Source: Vibrio coralliirubri
Lineage (GTDB): Bacteria; Pseudomonadota; Gammaproteobacteria; Enterobacterales; Vibrionaceae
Direction of reading: 5' to 3'
Length of the DNA stretch: 64,000 nucleotides
NCBI RefSeq assembly: GCF_024347375.1
Contig: NZ_AP025470.1
Coordinates: forward strand, 3,410,001-3,474,000
The notes beneath the pieces are model-generated. The model had not been told where the DNA came from. It saw nothing but the letters and a program-made list of their open reading frames with translations, and did no database searches. Both the position numbers and the translations under genes were made by a program. Each line of letters starts with the position of its first letter. The first letter of the stretch is position 1. This document shows positions 55,276 to 64,000 of the stretch, in pieces.

Positions 55276-57192
55276 CTATTTAGGCAGCTTGTTGGTATGT
55301 AACCAAACTAAGTCACCTATGCCATCAGTCGGTGAAAACTCTGCAGGGGCATTAAGCAGAAGCTGACGAATTTTTTCATGCTCAAAGTTGTGGCATGCCG
55401 CATCTAAGTCATCAACCAACTGCTTATATTCTTCAATAGGTAAGAATGACTCGTTGGCCGTCATAATTCGTTCATGCGCTGTTTGCTCGACATTATCGCC
55501 AATCAAGAGCTCTTCATATAATTTTTCCCCTGGACGTAAACCAGAAAACAATATTTCAATATCCCCATAAGGATGCTGTTCATCTTTAACTTCGAGCCCA
55601 GATAAGTTCACAAGGTTTGTAGCTAAGTCGGTAATTTTGACGGGGTCGCCCATATCAAGCACGAACACGTCACCACCTTTACCCATCGCACCAGCTTGTA
55701 TCACGAGCTGAGCTGCTTCCGGAATCGTCATAAAGTAACGGATAATATCCGGGTGGGTAACTGTAATTGGCCCGCCTTTGGCTATCTGCTTTTTAAATAA
55801 AGGAATAACAGAACCAGAAGATCCTAAAACATTACCAAAGCGCACCATACAAAACCGAGTACCACTAGGTTTATCTTTTTCCTGTTGAGCTAGAGCCTGA
55901 AGCCCTAATTCCGCAACACGTTTGGTAGTACCCATAACATTAGTAGGTCGAACAGCTTTATCTGTTGAGATAAGAACAAAGGACTCGACATGAGCTTCTA
56001 TGGCAGCCTTAGCTGTATAGTAAGTACCAAAAACATTATTCCGTACCCCTTCCACAACATTGTACTCGACTAAAGGAACATGTTTATACGCCGCAGCATG
56101 GTATACAGTCTGAACAGAGAAACTCTTCATTACTGTCGCTAATCGGTTGATTCGTTGAACAGATCCAAGCAATGGGATAATTTCCACCTTTAGATCATTT
56201 GCTTCTACCAAATTCGATAACTCTCGGTCAATTTGGTATAAGCCAAACTCTGATAGCTCAAACAACAGCAGGGCAGCAGGCTTTTGTTTGATGATCTGAC
56301 GACAAAGCTCAGAACCAATAGACCCTCCAGCTCCGGTCACCATCACAACCTTCCCTTTAATATTAGCTTCCATCAGCGATTGCTGGGGCTCTACGGGATC
56401 TCGGCCGAGTAGGTCTTCAATAGGTACATCCTTGAGTTCATCAATACTTGCTTTGCCTTCAACGATATCTTTCATATCAGGAACGGTTAATACCTCGGCA
56501 GAAAGGTGTACAAGTGCGTCAAGAATTTTTTTCCTTCGAGCTCTTGAAGCGCTTGGCACCGCTAATAATACTTGTTCCACAGCATTCTTGGTTACTACAC
56601 TCTCGGACTCACGAATATCACAGACTTTCAACCCCATAATAATGGTGTTTTCTAAAGTTGTATCTTCATCAATGAAACCGATGACTTTATGCGTATCGGA
56701 GTTTCTCAATGCCAGCGCCAACTGCCTTCCAGCAGAACCTGCGCCATAGATGAGAACGTTTTTCTTACCTTTGCCGCCAATTTGCGAAACCAAAACTCGT
56801 ACAATTAACCGAGATCCGCCACTCAAAATGCATAGAAATGCTCCATAAATTATGGGTATTGAACGAGGTATATTAGCATCAAGATAAAATGCTAAGACAG
56901 CCACAGCAACGGCAGAAATTAAAGTGCCAATACTTACTACAGCCAACGCATGGAAAGTTAAATATCGTAAAACAGCACGATAGAGGCCTAATTTAGTATA
57001 GGCAACTAGAGTAACAATAATGGTACCGAACAGGACGTATTGAGCAACCTTATCATTAAGTGGCTGTATGTGACCAATTCTTGTCCAATAAGCAGCATAA
57101 AAAGCACAAACAATAAAGAGGGTGTCAATAATTACACTGACAACTCGTTTGTTAAATCTAGATAAATTCCAAATAAAATTAAGCCTAGCCAT
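55276..57192 (-). CDS. Membrane nucleoside-diphosphate-sugar 4,6-dehydratase (WbpM/FlaA1/CapD-like)
   Basis: This 638-residue enzyme has four N-terminal membrane helices (about 14-125), a first Rossmann segment (LIYGAGSAGRQLALALRNS near 146-164), and a second, catalytic SDR domain (MVTGAGGSIGSELCRQI near 283). The active site has STDKAVRPTNVMGTTKR with Met in place of Tyr, as in WbpM. It converts UDP-GlcNAc or a relative to the 4-keto-6-deoxy sugar, a first step to QuiNAc, FucNAc or diamino sugars. It is the last intact gene of the minus-strand cluster. Confidence 0.92.
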   Translation of the reverse strand: MARLNFIWNLSRFNKRVVSVIIDTLFIVCAFYAAYWTRIGHIQPLNDKVAQYVLFGTIIVTLVAYTKLGLYRAVLRYLTFHALAVVSIGTLISAVAVAVLAFYLDANIPRSIPIIYGAFLCILSGGSRLIVRVLVSQIGGKGKKNVLIYGAGSAGRQLALALRNSDTHKVIGFIDEDTTLENTIIMGLKVCDIRESESVVTKNAVEQVLLAVPSASRARRKKILDALVHLSAEVLTVPDMKDIVEGKASIDELKDVPIEDLLGRDPVEPQQSLMEANIKGKVVMVTGAGGSIGSELCRQIIKQKPAALLLFELSEFGLYQIDRELSNLVEANDLKVEIIPLLGSVQRINRLATVMKSFSVQTVYHAAAYKHVPLVEYNVVEGVRNNVFGTYYTAKAAIEAHVESFVLISTDKAVRPTNVMGTTKRVAELGLQALAQQEKDKPSGTRFCMVRFGNVLGSSGSVIPLFKKQIAKGGPITVTHPDIIRYFMTIPEAAQLVIQAGAMGKGGDVFVLDMGDPVKITDLATNLVNLSGLEVKDEQHPYGDIEILFSGLRPGEKLYEELLIGDNVEQTAHERIMTANESFLPIEEYKQLVDDLDAACHNFEHEKIRQLLLNAPAEFSPTDGIGDLVWLHTNKLPK

Positions 57193-57421
57193 AGTAGATC
57201 TCTGGTTATAGTTTTTATTAAAGTGTTATGATTTACAAACCAAATTTTTCACTCAGAAAGCGGACTTCGTTTTGCTAGCATCAACGATTGAGTATGAATC
57301 AATAAAGTAGCCACCTAGCTTCAGCACCTCTTACCAAAATGATTACTCGCTTCGCACTTAGTGGACAACACCTCTAACTCATTATGATGATGGATAAAAT
57401 TACAAATCACATTCGAAAGCG

Positions 57422-57970
57422 CTACTTAACTGCGTCACCAGAACCGCTTCCAGTTGCTGTCATAATGATATACTTAAAATAATTTTTTAAGGTCAATGTA
57501 TCGATCATTTTCTTATCCGTTAGAGCCAGTAACTCAGGTGTCGACATATCAATATTTTGAACCTGAGCAAGGCCAGTAACACCAGGAAGAACATCATAAA
57601 CACCTTTAGAATCACGTTCTATAATTAATTCCTTCTGGTTGAACAAATTAGGACGAGGACCTACAAGACTCATGTCTCCCTTGAGTACATTAATTAACTG
57701 CGGTAGTTCGTCAATCTTCGTTCTACGTAGAAACACACCTAATTTCGTAATTGATGCGTTGTTGGCCAAGTGACTCGCCACAGATTTCGTCTCAATAGAC
57801 ATAGTTCGAAACTTGATCAGTTTAAAAGGTTTTTTGTTGCGCCCAACGCGCTCTTGCACAAAAATAGGTGAACCGGTGTCGAAAAAGCCAATAATAGTTA
57901 CGATGAGCAATATAGGACAAAGAAAGAACAGCCCAAAAAAGGCAATAAAAAAATCTAATAGTCGAAGCAT
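57422..57970 (-). CDS. Initiating sugar-phosphate transferase (monotopic, PglC/WcaJ C-terminal type)
   Basis: The 182-residue protein has one N-terminal membrane helix (LLDFFIAFFGLFFLCPILLI) and the bacterial sugar transferase domain: GSPIFVQERVGRNKKPFKLI, KFRTM, RTKIDELPQLINVLKGDMSLVGPRP, and LPGVTGLAQ. It moves a sugar-phosphate to undecaprenyl phosphate, starting the repeat unit. The frame opens at 58126 but the ATG at 57970 gives the family N-terminus. It follows the epimerase gene by 4 bp. The sequence ends in GSGSGDAVK. Confidence 0.9.
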   Translation of the reverse strand: MLRLLDFFIAFFGLFFLCPILLIVTIIGFFDTGSPIFVQERVGRNKKPFKLIKFRTMSIETKSVASHLANNASITKLGVFLRRTKIDELPQLINVLKGDMSLVGPRPNLFNQKELIIERDSKGVYDVLPGVTGLAQVQNIDMSTPELLALTDKKMIDTLTLKNYFKYIIMTATGSGSGDAVK

Positions 57971-57974
57971 TCGT

Positions 57975-58901
57975 TTATTTACTCGAGTCACGCAATGATG
58001 CCATTGCTTGTTTAATTGTAAAAGGAGGAGACCATCCAAGAACCTCTTTTGTATTTTCGGAATCAACCTGAAGATCATCGAACAATTGCTCGATAATGGC
58101 AGAATTCCCAGTGATTTTACCAGCAAGTCTCATCAAGCTGATAGGAATAGGAAGCTGCATGACTTTTTTTCCTAGCCCCTCACTAACCGCATTAGTAAAC
58201 TCTTTAATAGAAACTGATTTACAGTCACTTGCCAGAAACGTATGGCCTGCAGCATTAGGGTGAGTAGCGCAGGTGACTAGTAGATCTGCTAGATTTTGTA
58301 CTGCGATAAAATCTCGTCGATTATTGGCGAAGCCAAAAGGAAGAATAGGCAATTTACGAACTAACTTTGTCAGCGTACCAAAATTACCAGGTGCATCAGG
58401 ACCATAAACCAATGTTGGGCGTACAATTACAACCTCGAGTCCTGTGTCTAACGCAATTTTTTTTAGCTCCATTTCTGCATCATTTTTCGAGCAAGCATAT
58501 GGATTGTGAGGCTTATCAGCATCATTAGGCGAAAAAGGACTGCCTATTGTTTTCCGACCATTGACACCGATAGAGCTGACAAAGACAAATCTTTTAACTC
58601 CCGATTTAGCTGCCTCTCGTGCTAATCTAATTGTACCATCGACATTCACTCTATTATAATCAATTAAATCATATTCATTAGAGTGAGCAAGTCCTGCCAA
58701 ATGAATTACACTAGTTATATTTTCAAAAGCACCAGTCCAATTTGTAAGACCATCTAGATCATTTATCTTAAATATAGTGCCGTTGAAATTATTTACAGTA
58801 CTATTGCTTTCTCTCAATACAACCCGATGGACGTCGTGGTTGCTAGCTACTTGTCTCCCCACAAAGCCTGAATAACCAGTTAAGAGTATTTGACTCATCA
58901 T
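57975..58901 (-). CDS. NAD-dependent sugar epimerase/dehydratase (WbpV/UDP-4-keto reductase-like)
   Basis: The product of about 308 residues is an extended SDR: NAD-binding ILLTGYSGFVGRQVASN at the start, HLAGLAHSNEYDLIDYNRVN near 70-90, and active-site residues FVSSIGVNG and Y-x3-K (PYACSKNDAE near 136-145). Members next to WbpM-type dehydratases often reduce or epimerise the 4-keto intermediate, which fits here. The start (58901) overlaps the upstream GT2 stop in ATGA; the longer frame to 58997 is not needed. Confidence 0.85.
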   Translation of the reverse strand: MMSQILLTGYSGFVGRQVASNHDVHRVVLRESNSTVNNFNGTIFKINDLDGLTNWTGAFENITSVIHLAGLAHSNEYDLIDYNRVNVDGTIRLAREAAKSGVKRFVFVSSIGVNGRKTIGSPFSPNDADKPHNPYACSKNDAEMELKKIALDTGLEVVIVRPTLVYGPDAPGNFGTLTKLVRKLPILPFGFANNRRDFIAVQNLADLLVTCATHPNAAGHTFLASDCKSVSIKEFTNAVSEGLGKKVMQLPIPISLMRLAGKITGNSAIIEQLFDDLQVDSENTKEVLGWSPPFTIKQAMASLRDSSK

Positions 58902-59707
58902 GTTTTTCTCATAATTAGATAAAGTGATAGTAAAACCTTTCTTGGTAAAACTCGAGGAAATGAGCGTACTAAAAAAATAAACAATGATTTTGGCCAAGAC
59001 ATTAAAGATAGTGATACTTTAATTTTAGTCAACATCCACTCACTTTTTATGTAAGAGAGACCAGATCGCCTTTCTATCATTCCAGCACCAGTACGAGCTT
59101 TCACAAGGTATTCAGGAATATTTAAGCACTTACTATTTATAGATATCATTCTCAGCCAAAGGTACCAATCCTCCATCCAAGGCATATGTCTATAGCCCCC
59201 AGCAGTTTCTACAGCAGACTTTTTATACATAACTGTCATATGATTAAATGGGTTACTCCAGCCACACTTACTAACAATATCATCATTTAGTATAGGGAGT
59301 ACCCTTTTACTCATAACTTGATCTGGTGACTTATCAAATTCAATTATATATGTTCCACAAATATCCAAGTCTGAGTCTTTCTCAAATTCTTCAATTTGTT
59401 TTTGAAACCTAAATGGCATACAAATATCATCAGTATCCATTCTTGCGACCAAGTCACATGAACATAGATCTAAGCCAATATTCAAAGCTTTCCCCAATCC
59501 AACATTATTTTCTAAAGGAACAGTTAGTATTGGCAACTTAACTTTCCAATATTCTATAGTTGAATAAAGTTCATCGGTTAACTGTCCATCCAATACTAAT
59601 ACAATCTCTTTAGGTGCTAAAGATTGTAAATAAATGCTAGCAAGACATCTATGAAAGTTATCGCTGGTCTCTTTGTAGTAAACCGACATTAAAACTGAAT
59701 AGTCCAT
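58898..59707 (-). CDS. GT2-family glycosyltransferase
   Basis: The 269-residue protein starts YSVLMSVYYKETSDNFHRCL and has the GT-A donor motif ARMDTDDICMPFRFQKQIEEF (DxD near residue 93) and MPWMEDWYLWLRM with the ED catalytic pair near 175. It adds one sugar to the repeat unit. It lies 47 bp after the polymerase-like gene and overlaps the epimerase start. Confidence 0.88.
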   Translation of the reverse strand: MDYSVLMSVYYKETSDNFHRCLASIYLQSLAPKEIVLVLDGQLTDELYSTIEYWKVKLPILTVPLENNVGLGKALNIGLDLCSCDLVARMDTDDICMPFRFQKQIEEFEKDSDLDICGTYIIEFDKSPDQVMSKRVLPILNDDIVSKCGWSNPFNHMTVMYKKSAVETAGGYRHMPWMEDWYLWLRMISINSKCLNIPEYLVKARTGAGMIERRSGLSYIKSEWMLTKIKVSLSLMSWPKSLFIFLVRSFPRVLPRKVLLSLYLIMRKT

Positions 59708-59754
59708 TCCTTTCGCTAATCCTATCTAAATTAGACTAATGAATAGAAAACGTG

Positions 59755-61158
59755 TTACTTATCGTTTTCTATAGAGTGTCGCATATTTCTAGCTCTGTAC
59801 TGAAAAATAAACAAACAAAGCATAATTATAAATATAACAATATTATCTAAACTGACTATACGAAATAAATCTCCTTGAATAAGAACTGCATGCATCATTA
59901 ATACAATACGCGTACAAAAAATCGAGCAAAAGTAATAGCCATTAGAAACAAAAAACAAAAGAAGCCAGACAAGTGCACCGTAGATGCAAAAAAGAAAAGC
60001 GTTTAGAACAAGAGCACCTGAGAAATCGAAATAGTATGTAATTAACGGATAAAAACCAAATGCTATATTTTGATTGTTCTCAAAGCGAGTCCAATAATCT
60101 AGCTCACTCATTGTCAGACTCATAGCCTTGTATATCCCTACCTTTGAATGTAATTCATCTTCCAGTGATATTTTTCCAAAGGTGTAAAGCTCATTTACGA
60201 ACTCTTTTAAATGCCAGTGGTTAAACTCCGGCAATTTCTGCATGGTAAACCATACTTGGGATTGCTGTGCTATTCTGTTGAAGAGATAATCTAAAGCACC
60301 CAAAAAATCAATATTAAATGCTATAATAACGCTAACTAAAACCAGCGAAATTAATAAGACGAGTACAACTAACAAACGATATATTGTTTTCCTAACGTCT
60401 TTTAGATTTGCTTTAGTGGCATAATAAAAAATCGAGAAGTAAACAAGATAAAGAATCAGTCCAAATTTATGACCGATCCATACTAGCGATACACCATACA
60501 ATATCAAAACAAAGATACATAAGCGACTGATATATCTATTATTATAGCAAGCAAGTGCTCCGACTGCAGGTACAAAGACCATAGCATTCCGCAAGAGTTT
60601 ATCCACTACAGGGTTAAGAACGTTAGCTGAGTATACCACCTTGCTCATACCCATAGCGAAAGCCGGCTTATCGATATACATCACGATAGTTACAAAAGAT
60701 ATAGTGGCCAATAAGGTAGCAATAATCAACACCTCAAAATTAAGGTGTATTTGATTGGACACTTTACTTTTTGAGGTGTCAGACAAATATGAATAAGTGG
60801 ACATCATGAAAAATAGAGAAACGGTGACCATGACAAATAAAGACACAGTTGTCATGGATGGAGTCGTGTACTCTGCTACTTCAAAAAGATAAAAACCAGG
60901 CCTCACATCAATGATAACAGACGCCACAACAGCCGAGGTTAAGTATATTAACATCCAGGAGAATACTAATACTTGAGATGTATATAATTGATAAAGACCT
61001 AAGCAGACAAAACAATAAAAGAGAAAAGATAGTACTGATGAAAATGAATAAAAAAATTCCACACTAGTACCTAAAGAGAGCATCTTACTAGTAATTGCCA
61101 AAGATAAGCAGAAGGTGGATAAAACAAAAAAAATAATCTTGTTATAGGTCATCGACAT
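59755..61158 (-). CDS. Probable polysaccharide polymerase (Wzy-like), 467 aa
   Basis: A very hydrophobic protein with about 12-13 membrane helices and a large periplasmic loop (about residues 295-350), the layout of Wzy polymerases. No sequence family is obvious. It lies among a flippase, a GT and unknown genes, and is AT-rich, supporting a wzy role. It overlaps the upstream gene by 17 bp. Confidence 0.7.
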   Translation of the reverse strand: MSMTYNKIIFFVLSTFCLSLAITSKMLSLGTSVEFFYSFSSVLSFLFYCFVCLGLYQLYTSQVLVFSWMLIYLTSAVVASVIIDVRPGFYLFEVAEYTTPSMTTVSLFVMVTVSLFFMMSTYSYLSDTSKSKVSNQIHLNFEVLIIATLLATISFVTIVMYIDKPAFAMGMSKVVYSANVLNPVVDKLLRNAMVFVPAVGALACYNNRYISRLCIFVLILYGVSLVWIGHKFGLILYLVYFSIFYYATKANLKDVRKTIYRLLVVLVLLISLVLVSVIIAFNIDFLGALDYLFNRIAQQSQVWFTMQKLPEFNHWHLKEFVNELYTFGKISLEDELHSKVGIYKAMSLTMSELDYWTRFENNQNIAFGFYPLITYYFDFSGALVLNAFLFCIYGALVWLLLFFVSNGYYFCSIFCTRIVLMMHAVLIQGDLFRIVSLDNIVIFIIMLCLFIFQYRARNMRHSIENDK

Positions 61159-62389
61159 TGCACATTAAAAAGAAACTTTTTTTTATACGATTAAAAGGGG
61201 TGAGTTTTATTAAACCAGTTTTAACCAACGAAATTTTAGTAAAATCCTTAACTACTTCCAAAGTGGCTACAAGGAATCTATTCAACTTACTGATGTAAAT
61301 TTCATTTCCCTTTTCTCCAAGTATTTTCTCTACGGCTAAAATGGTTTCTTCTTTGCTATCAATACCAAATGTATAGTACATATCTAGATACTCTTTAGCA
61401 TGTATCTTGTTGTAGTTTAAGCAAGAGAAGTCTACGTTTAAAAAGGAGTTTACTGAATTTGTATGCTCGAATCTTTGAAACCCTTCAACTTCGACATTAT
61501 AGGGTAATTCGATAGGGCGAATTATACGGACAGGCTTATCATGTATGAATATTTCTGCTACTGAGGTGCTAATCCATAAGTCTAATATATCACAATGTGG
61601 TATCCACTCAGATATTTTCAGTTCACTAACAATATGGAAGTTTGAATGTTTAGTTTTCAACGCTAATAGTTTTTCATCTATATTTTCACTAGGGTGTAAG
61701 CGATAGATATATACCACATCGTTATTTTCAATCAGAAATCGTTCAATCCAAGAAAGCGTATAGTTATAACTAGACCTAACTATATCTCTATACTCCCAAA
61801 CATTCTTTCTACCATTTTTTTCAACCTTCTTAATTACCGATTCTGGAAGGTCTTTCCAGCTATAACTAGACACGAACATGACCCACTTCATATTTGAAAG
61901 GCTATCTTCTCCCAAATACTTACACGATAAGTCTTTCTTGGAATATAAAGGCTCTTTCTTTGATAATCTAATAGACCCGGTCACATGAATTTTTTGGTTA
62001 TCTACACCAACATCAATTAACTTTCTTTGGAAATCACACCCCCAAGAAATGTGATAACCTTCTTTAGCCTTACCACTAGGGAGTAAAGCCGAAATCCTAT
62101 CCAAGTTTGTTATTTGCTCATGGTGTAAATTTAAAATTTTAATTTCATTAGTAAATATAAATGATGCTATTTTTTTGTAGCAGTAATCAGAATACAGCCA
62201 TGGCGTTATCACTAATTCAGGTATGTACAGAAATTTAGATAGGCCCATAGCGAAGTTCGTAGAAACTATAACGTAATCTCTTTCTTTTAATTTCAACCCA
62301 TCGACAATACTCTCAACAGTACTCAATTCTCTTTCTATATGTTCAATATAAAACAGGATTTTTATTTTTTTCATTTCCATACCAACCAT
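61142..62389 (-). CDS. GT-B-like surface carbohydrate protein, function uncertain
   Basis: The 415-residue soluble protein begins KIKILFYIEHIERELSTVES and has a GT-B-like C-terminal half (VVYIYRLHPSENIDEKLLAL, then LWISTSVAEIFIHDKPVRI), as in surface carbohydrate biosynthesis proteins related to glycerophospho- or sialic-acid-type transferases. It might transfer an acidic or unusual sugar. It overlaps both neighbours (19 bp and 17 bp), showing tight coupling; starts at 62389, 62380 or 62374 are all possible. Confidence 0.6.
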   Translation of the reverse strand: MVGMEMKKIKILFYIEHIERELSTVESIVDGLKLKERDYVIVSTNFAMGLSKFLYIPELVITPWLYSDYCYKKIASFIFTNEIKILNLHHEQITNLDRISALLPSGKAKEGYHISWGCDFQRKLIDVGVDNQKIHVTGSIRLSKKEPLYSKKDLSCKYLGEDSLSNMKWVMFVSSYSWKDLPESVIKKVEKNGRKNVWEYRDIVRSSYNYTLSWIERFLIENNDVVYIYRLHPSENIDEKLLALKTKHSNFHIVSELKISEWIPHCDILDLWISTSVAEIFIHDKPVRIIRPIELPYNVEVEGFQRFEHTNSVNSFLNVDFSCLNYNKIHAKEYLDMYYTFGIDSKEETILAVEKILGEKGNEIYISKLNRFLVATLEVVKDFTKISLVKTGLIKLTPFNRIKKSFFLMCNVDDL

Positions 62390-63618
62390 AAGGTATTAAT
62401 CCCTATTTGCTTTCTAACCATGTACCATGCAAATAGGTTTGATGACGACATATAGACAAGAAAACAAACAGATGCCTTTACAACGCTAAAGTCACTTGAA
62501 AAAATTATCAAAGATAAAGAAAATAGCGAGAAGCCAATTAAGATGCTATTTCTCATCTGTTTTTCATTCCCTGTCATAAGCAGTAGCTGTGAGACGGAAC
62601 CTGTCAATATATTAACGACCTGCCCAATAGAACAAATAAGCAATGCGACCTTTAACTGGACGAAAGTATCATCGAATATCTTAAGGAGATTCTCACCAAA
62701 GAAGACAATAATAGTAATAAATATTACTGACACTAGGATAAAGAACTTCAGGCATTTAGAGATAAGTTGTTGTATTTCATCTAGTTCACCATTCTTGTAA
62801 GCGATAGCTATTTTTCTAGCTATAACAACGTTAATTGCTGATATAAATAAAGCAACAACACCTACTATCTTTATCAACACTGAGAACTCGGCTATCGCAT
62901 CAGATCCTAACCTATTTCCTAAGATTGTTTGGTTAATTAATGGTACAATTCTCTCTATAACAACTAGAATAAAGCAAGGAATTGCAATACTAACAAGGTG
63001 TTTATAGTCATACTCATCCTTCATGAAATTGTTTTTTAATTTTTTATCTCGATAGTTAATAATTATCGATTGCACTAGTACCGAGAGTAACATAGAAAAG
63101 CAATAAACTCTAACAACGCCCTCTATATCTAATTTAAAATTCAGAATAAATATAAAAAGAATCAAATTTGAAAACAAAGATTGAAAAATTACCGACTCTA
63201 CATAGTATCCTTTACCTTGATTATAGCTAAATAGAATTACACTAATCGAGTATAAAAAAAGTGTCATTAGAAATGTGTGTAACACACTATTTGAAAATGG
63301 TATTGCTCCAATCGTATTTTTAACAAACACCAGAGACATTGCTACCAGAAAGCTCATCACAATGACAGTAATACAGGTCCCTCTTAATATCCCTATACCC
63401 TTGTGAGTTCCAGTCATATTTTGTGCTACACACCTAACAATAGGTGTTTGTAGTCCCATGGTTGTGACTACAACCAGGGACATTAACAAGCTTTGGAAAT
63501 AAAAAAACGCTCCGCTGTCTTCTACTCCCAAGCGTCTAACTAGAATGATATTTAGCCCAAATGACATTAATGCTGCAAAAAGCTTGACTATCAGGACTAC
63601 AAGTGAGCTACTTGGCAA
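62371..63618 (-). CDS. Wzx-type polysaccharide flippase, second
   Basis: The 415-residue protein has 12 predicted membrane helices and matches the PST/MVF family (LIVKLFAALMSFGLNIILVRRLG at the start, SGAFFYFQSLLMSLVVVTT). It moves the second polysaccharide's lipid-linked unit. AT-rich; it is 22 bp after the pyruvyl transferase gene and overlaps the next by 19 bp. Confidence 0.85.
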   Translation of the reverse strand: MPSSSLVVLIVKLFAALMSFGLNIILVRRLGVEDSGAFFYFQSLLMSLVVVTTMGLQTPIVRCVAQNMTGTHKGIGILRGTCITVIVMSFLVAMSLVFVKNTIGAIPFSNSVLHTFLMTLFLYSISVILFSYNQGKGYYVESVIFQSLFSNLILFIFILNFKLDIEGVVRVYCFSMLLSVLVQSIIINYRDKKLKNNFMKDEYDYKHLVSIAIPCFILVVIERIVPLINQTILGNRLGSDAIAEFSVLIKIVGVVALFISAINVVIARKIAIAYKNGELDEIQQLISKCLKFFILVSVIFITIIVFFGENLLKIFDDTFVQLKVALLICSIGQVVNILTGSVSQLLLMTGNEKQMRNSILIGFSLFSLSLIIFSSDFSVVKASVCFLVYMSSSNLFAWYMVRKQIGINTLWLVWK

Positions 63619-63640
63619 TATGATTATCCTACATGACCGA

Positions 63641-64000
63641 TTAAGAGGTTATTCTTTTAAAATAAGTTTGATAAAAGTCTATCGTGTGCCTTTTCATTTC
63701 ATTTAATTTAGCATCTGATTTTTTCTCTAACAAAACTGTCAAATTATTCAGTATTTTTTTTGCAAAACCAGGAGAAATATGAATATTAGTATCGTCAGAC
63801 AATAGTTGTTTGTGAGTATACTCAATTCTTCTTAACGGAGATAACCCTATCGTTGGAATGCCAAATTTAATTGCACAAACATTTGCATGATAACGAGATG
63901 CTATGACAAGTTTTGAGTTTTTATATATATTAAAAGCTAAGTCGGTCCCTTTGTCACCTTGTAGGCATGGGGCTATGACCGTATTATTTCTCACGAGCTG
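63641..64000 (-). CDS. Polysaccharide pyruvyl transferase-family protein, C-terminal part (start outside window)
   Basis: The frame is open to the window edge, so the N-terminus lies beyond 64000. The visible 120 residues hold the family's C-terminal motif (VIASRYHANVCAIKFGIPTIGLS, residues split here by position: SRYHANVCAIKFG then IPTIGLS) and a following helical end. It could attach pyruvate to a sugar of the second polysaccharide. Second member of this family in the window; the other is at 35942-36931. Confidence 0.75.
   Translation of the reverse strand, partial: QLVRNNTVIAPCLQGDKGTDLAFNIYKNSKLVIASRYHANVCAIKFGIPTIGLSPLRRIEYTHKQLLSDDTNIHISPGFAKKILNNLTVLLEKKSDAKLNEMKRHTIDFYQTYFKRITS

Overview
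This window looks like a chromosome segment of a marine Vibrio, probably of the Splendidus clade. The evidence is the protein sequences, the epmA/frdABCD and efp/epmB gene pairs, the groESL operon, and the wza-wzb-wzc and YjbH-type polysaccharide genes. The species call is inference; no rRNA or tRNA gene is visible.

Layout. Positions 1-11838 are mostly housekeeping: the end of a DASS-family anion transporter, a MITE-like element just upstream of a Cache-domain chemoreceptor, a DMT transporter, epmA divergent from the fumarate reductase operon frdABCD, and efp divergent from epmB. EpmA and EpmB together modify Lys34 of EF-P. A prepilin-like gene and an MgtC/SapB-family gene follow. An IS3-family element (12500-13925) splits the terminator hairpin between the MgtC-like gene and a diguanylate cyclase. 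From 15.6 to 25 kb lie a secreted repeat protein, a four-helix-bundle protein, groEL/groES, a wzz chain-length regulator, a MATE exporter, ogt and gpmI.

From 25 to 40 kb is an O-antigen-type locus. Two WecA-like genes converge. The minus-strand operon wzx - HlpA-like transferase - pyruvyl transferase-like - GT - wzy - GT - fnlA - fnlB - fnlC - wbuB-like - wecA-like would make a UDP-L-FucNAc-containing polysaccharide. It has a recognisable promoter and an RfaH ops element at 40.7 kb, but an IS5-family element (39414-40467) sits in the leader between ops and wzx. From 40.8 to 44.4 kb is a small phage-like module: a HTH protein, small unknown genes, an amidase endolysin and a 3TM holin. From 44.7 to 54.4 kb is an export locus: wza-wzb-wzc with its own promoter and JUMPstart/ops, a second identical IS3 copy (again in a terminator loop), a YjbH protein, a lipoprotein and a small beta-barrel. 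From 54.9 kb to the end is a second minus-strand polysaccharide biosynthesis cluster: WbpM/FlaA1-like dehydratase, initiating sugar-phosphate transferase, epimerase, GT2, a polymerase candidate, an unknown GT-B-like protein, a flippase and a pyruvyl transferase cut by the window edge. A decayed second copy of the initiating transferase lies beside it.

The most striking feature without a gene is a family of degenerate tandem repeats (unit about 45-60 bp, core like GCAGATGCGGGATTCGAG followed by TAATCGAGATGCGAAGAGC). It fills at least nine intergenic sites, mostly at gene 3' ends, and in four cases overlaps or supplies the stop codon of the preceding gene.
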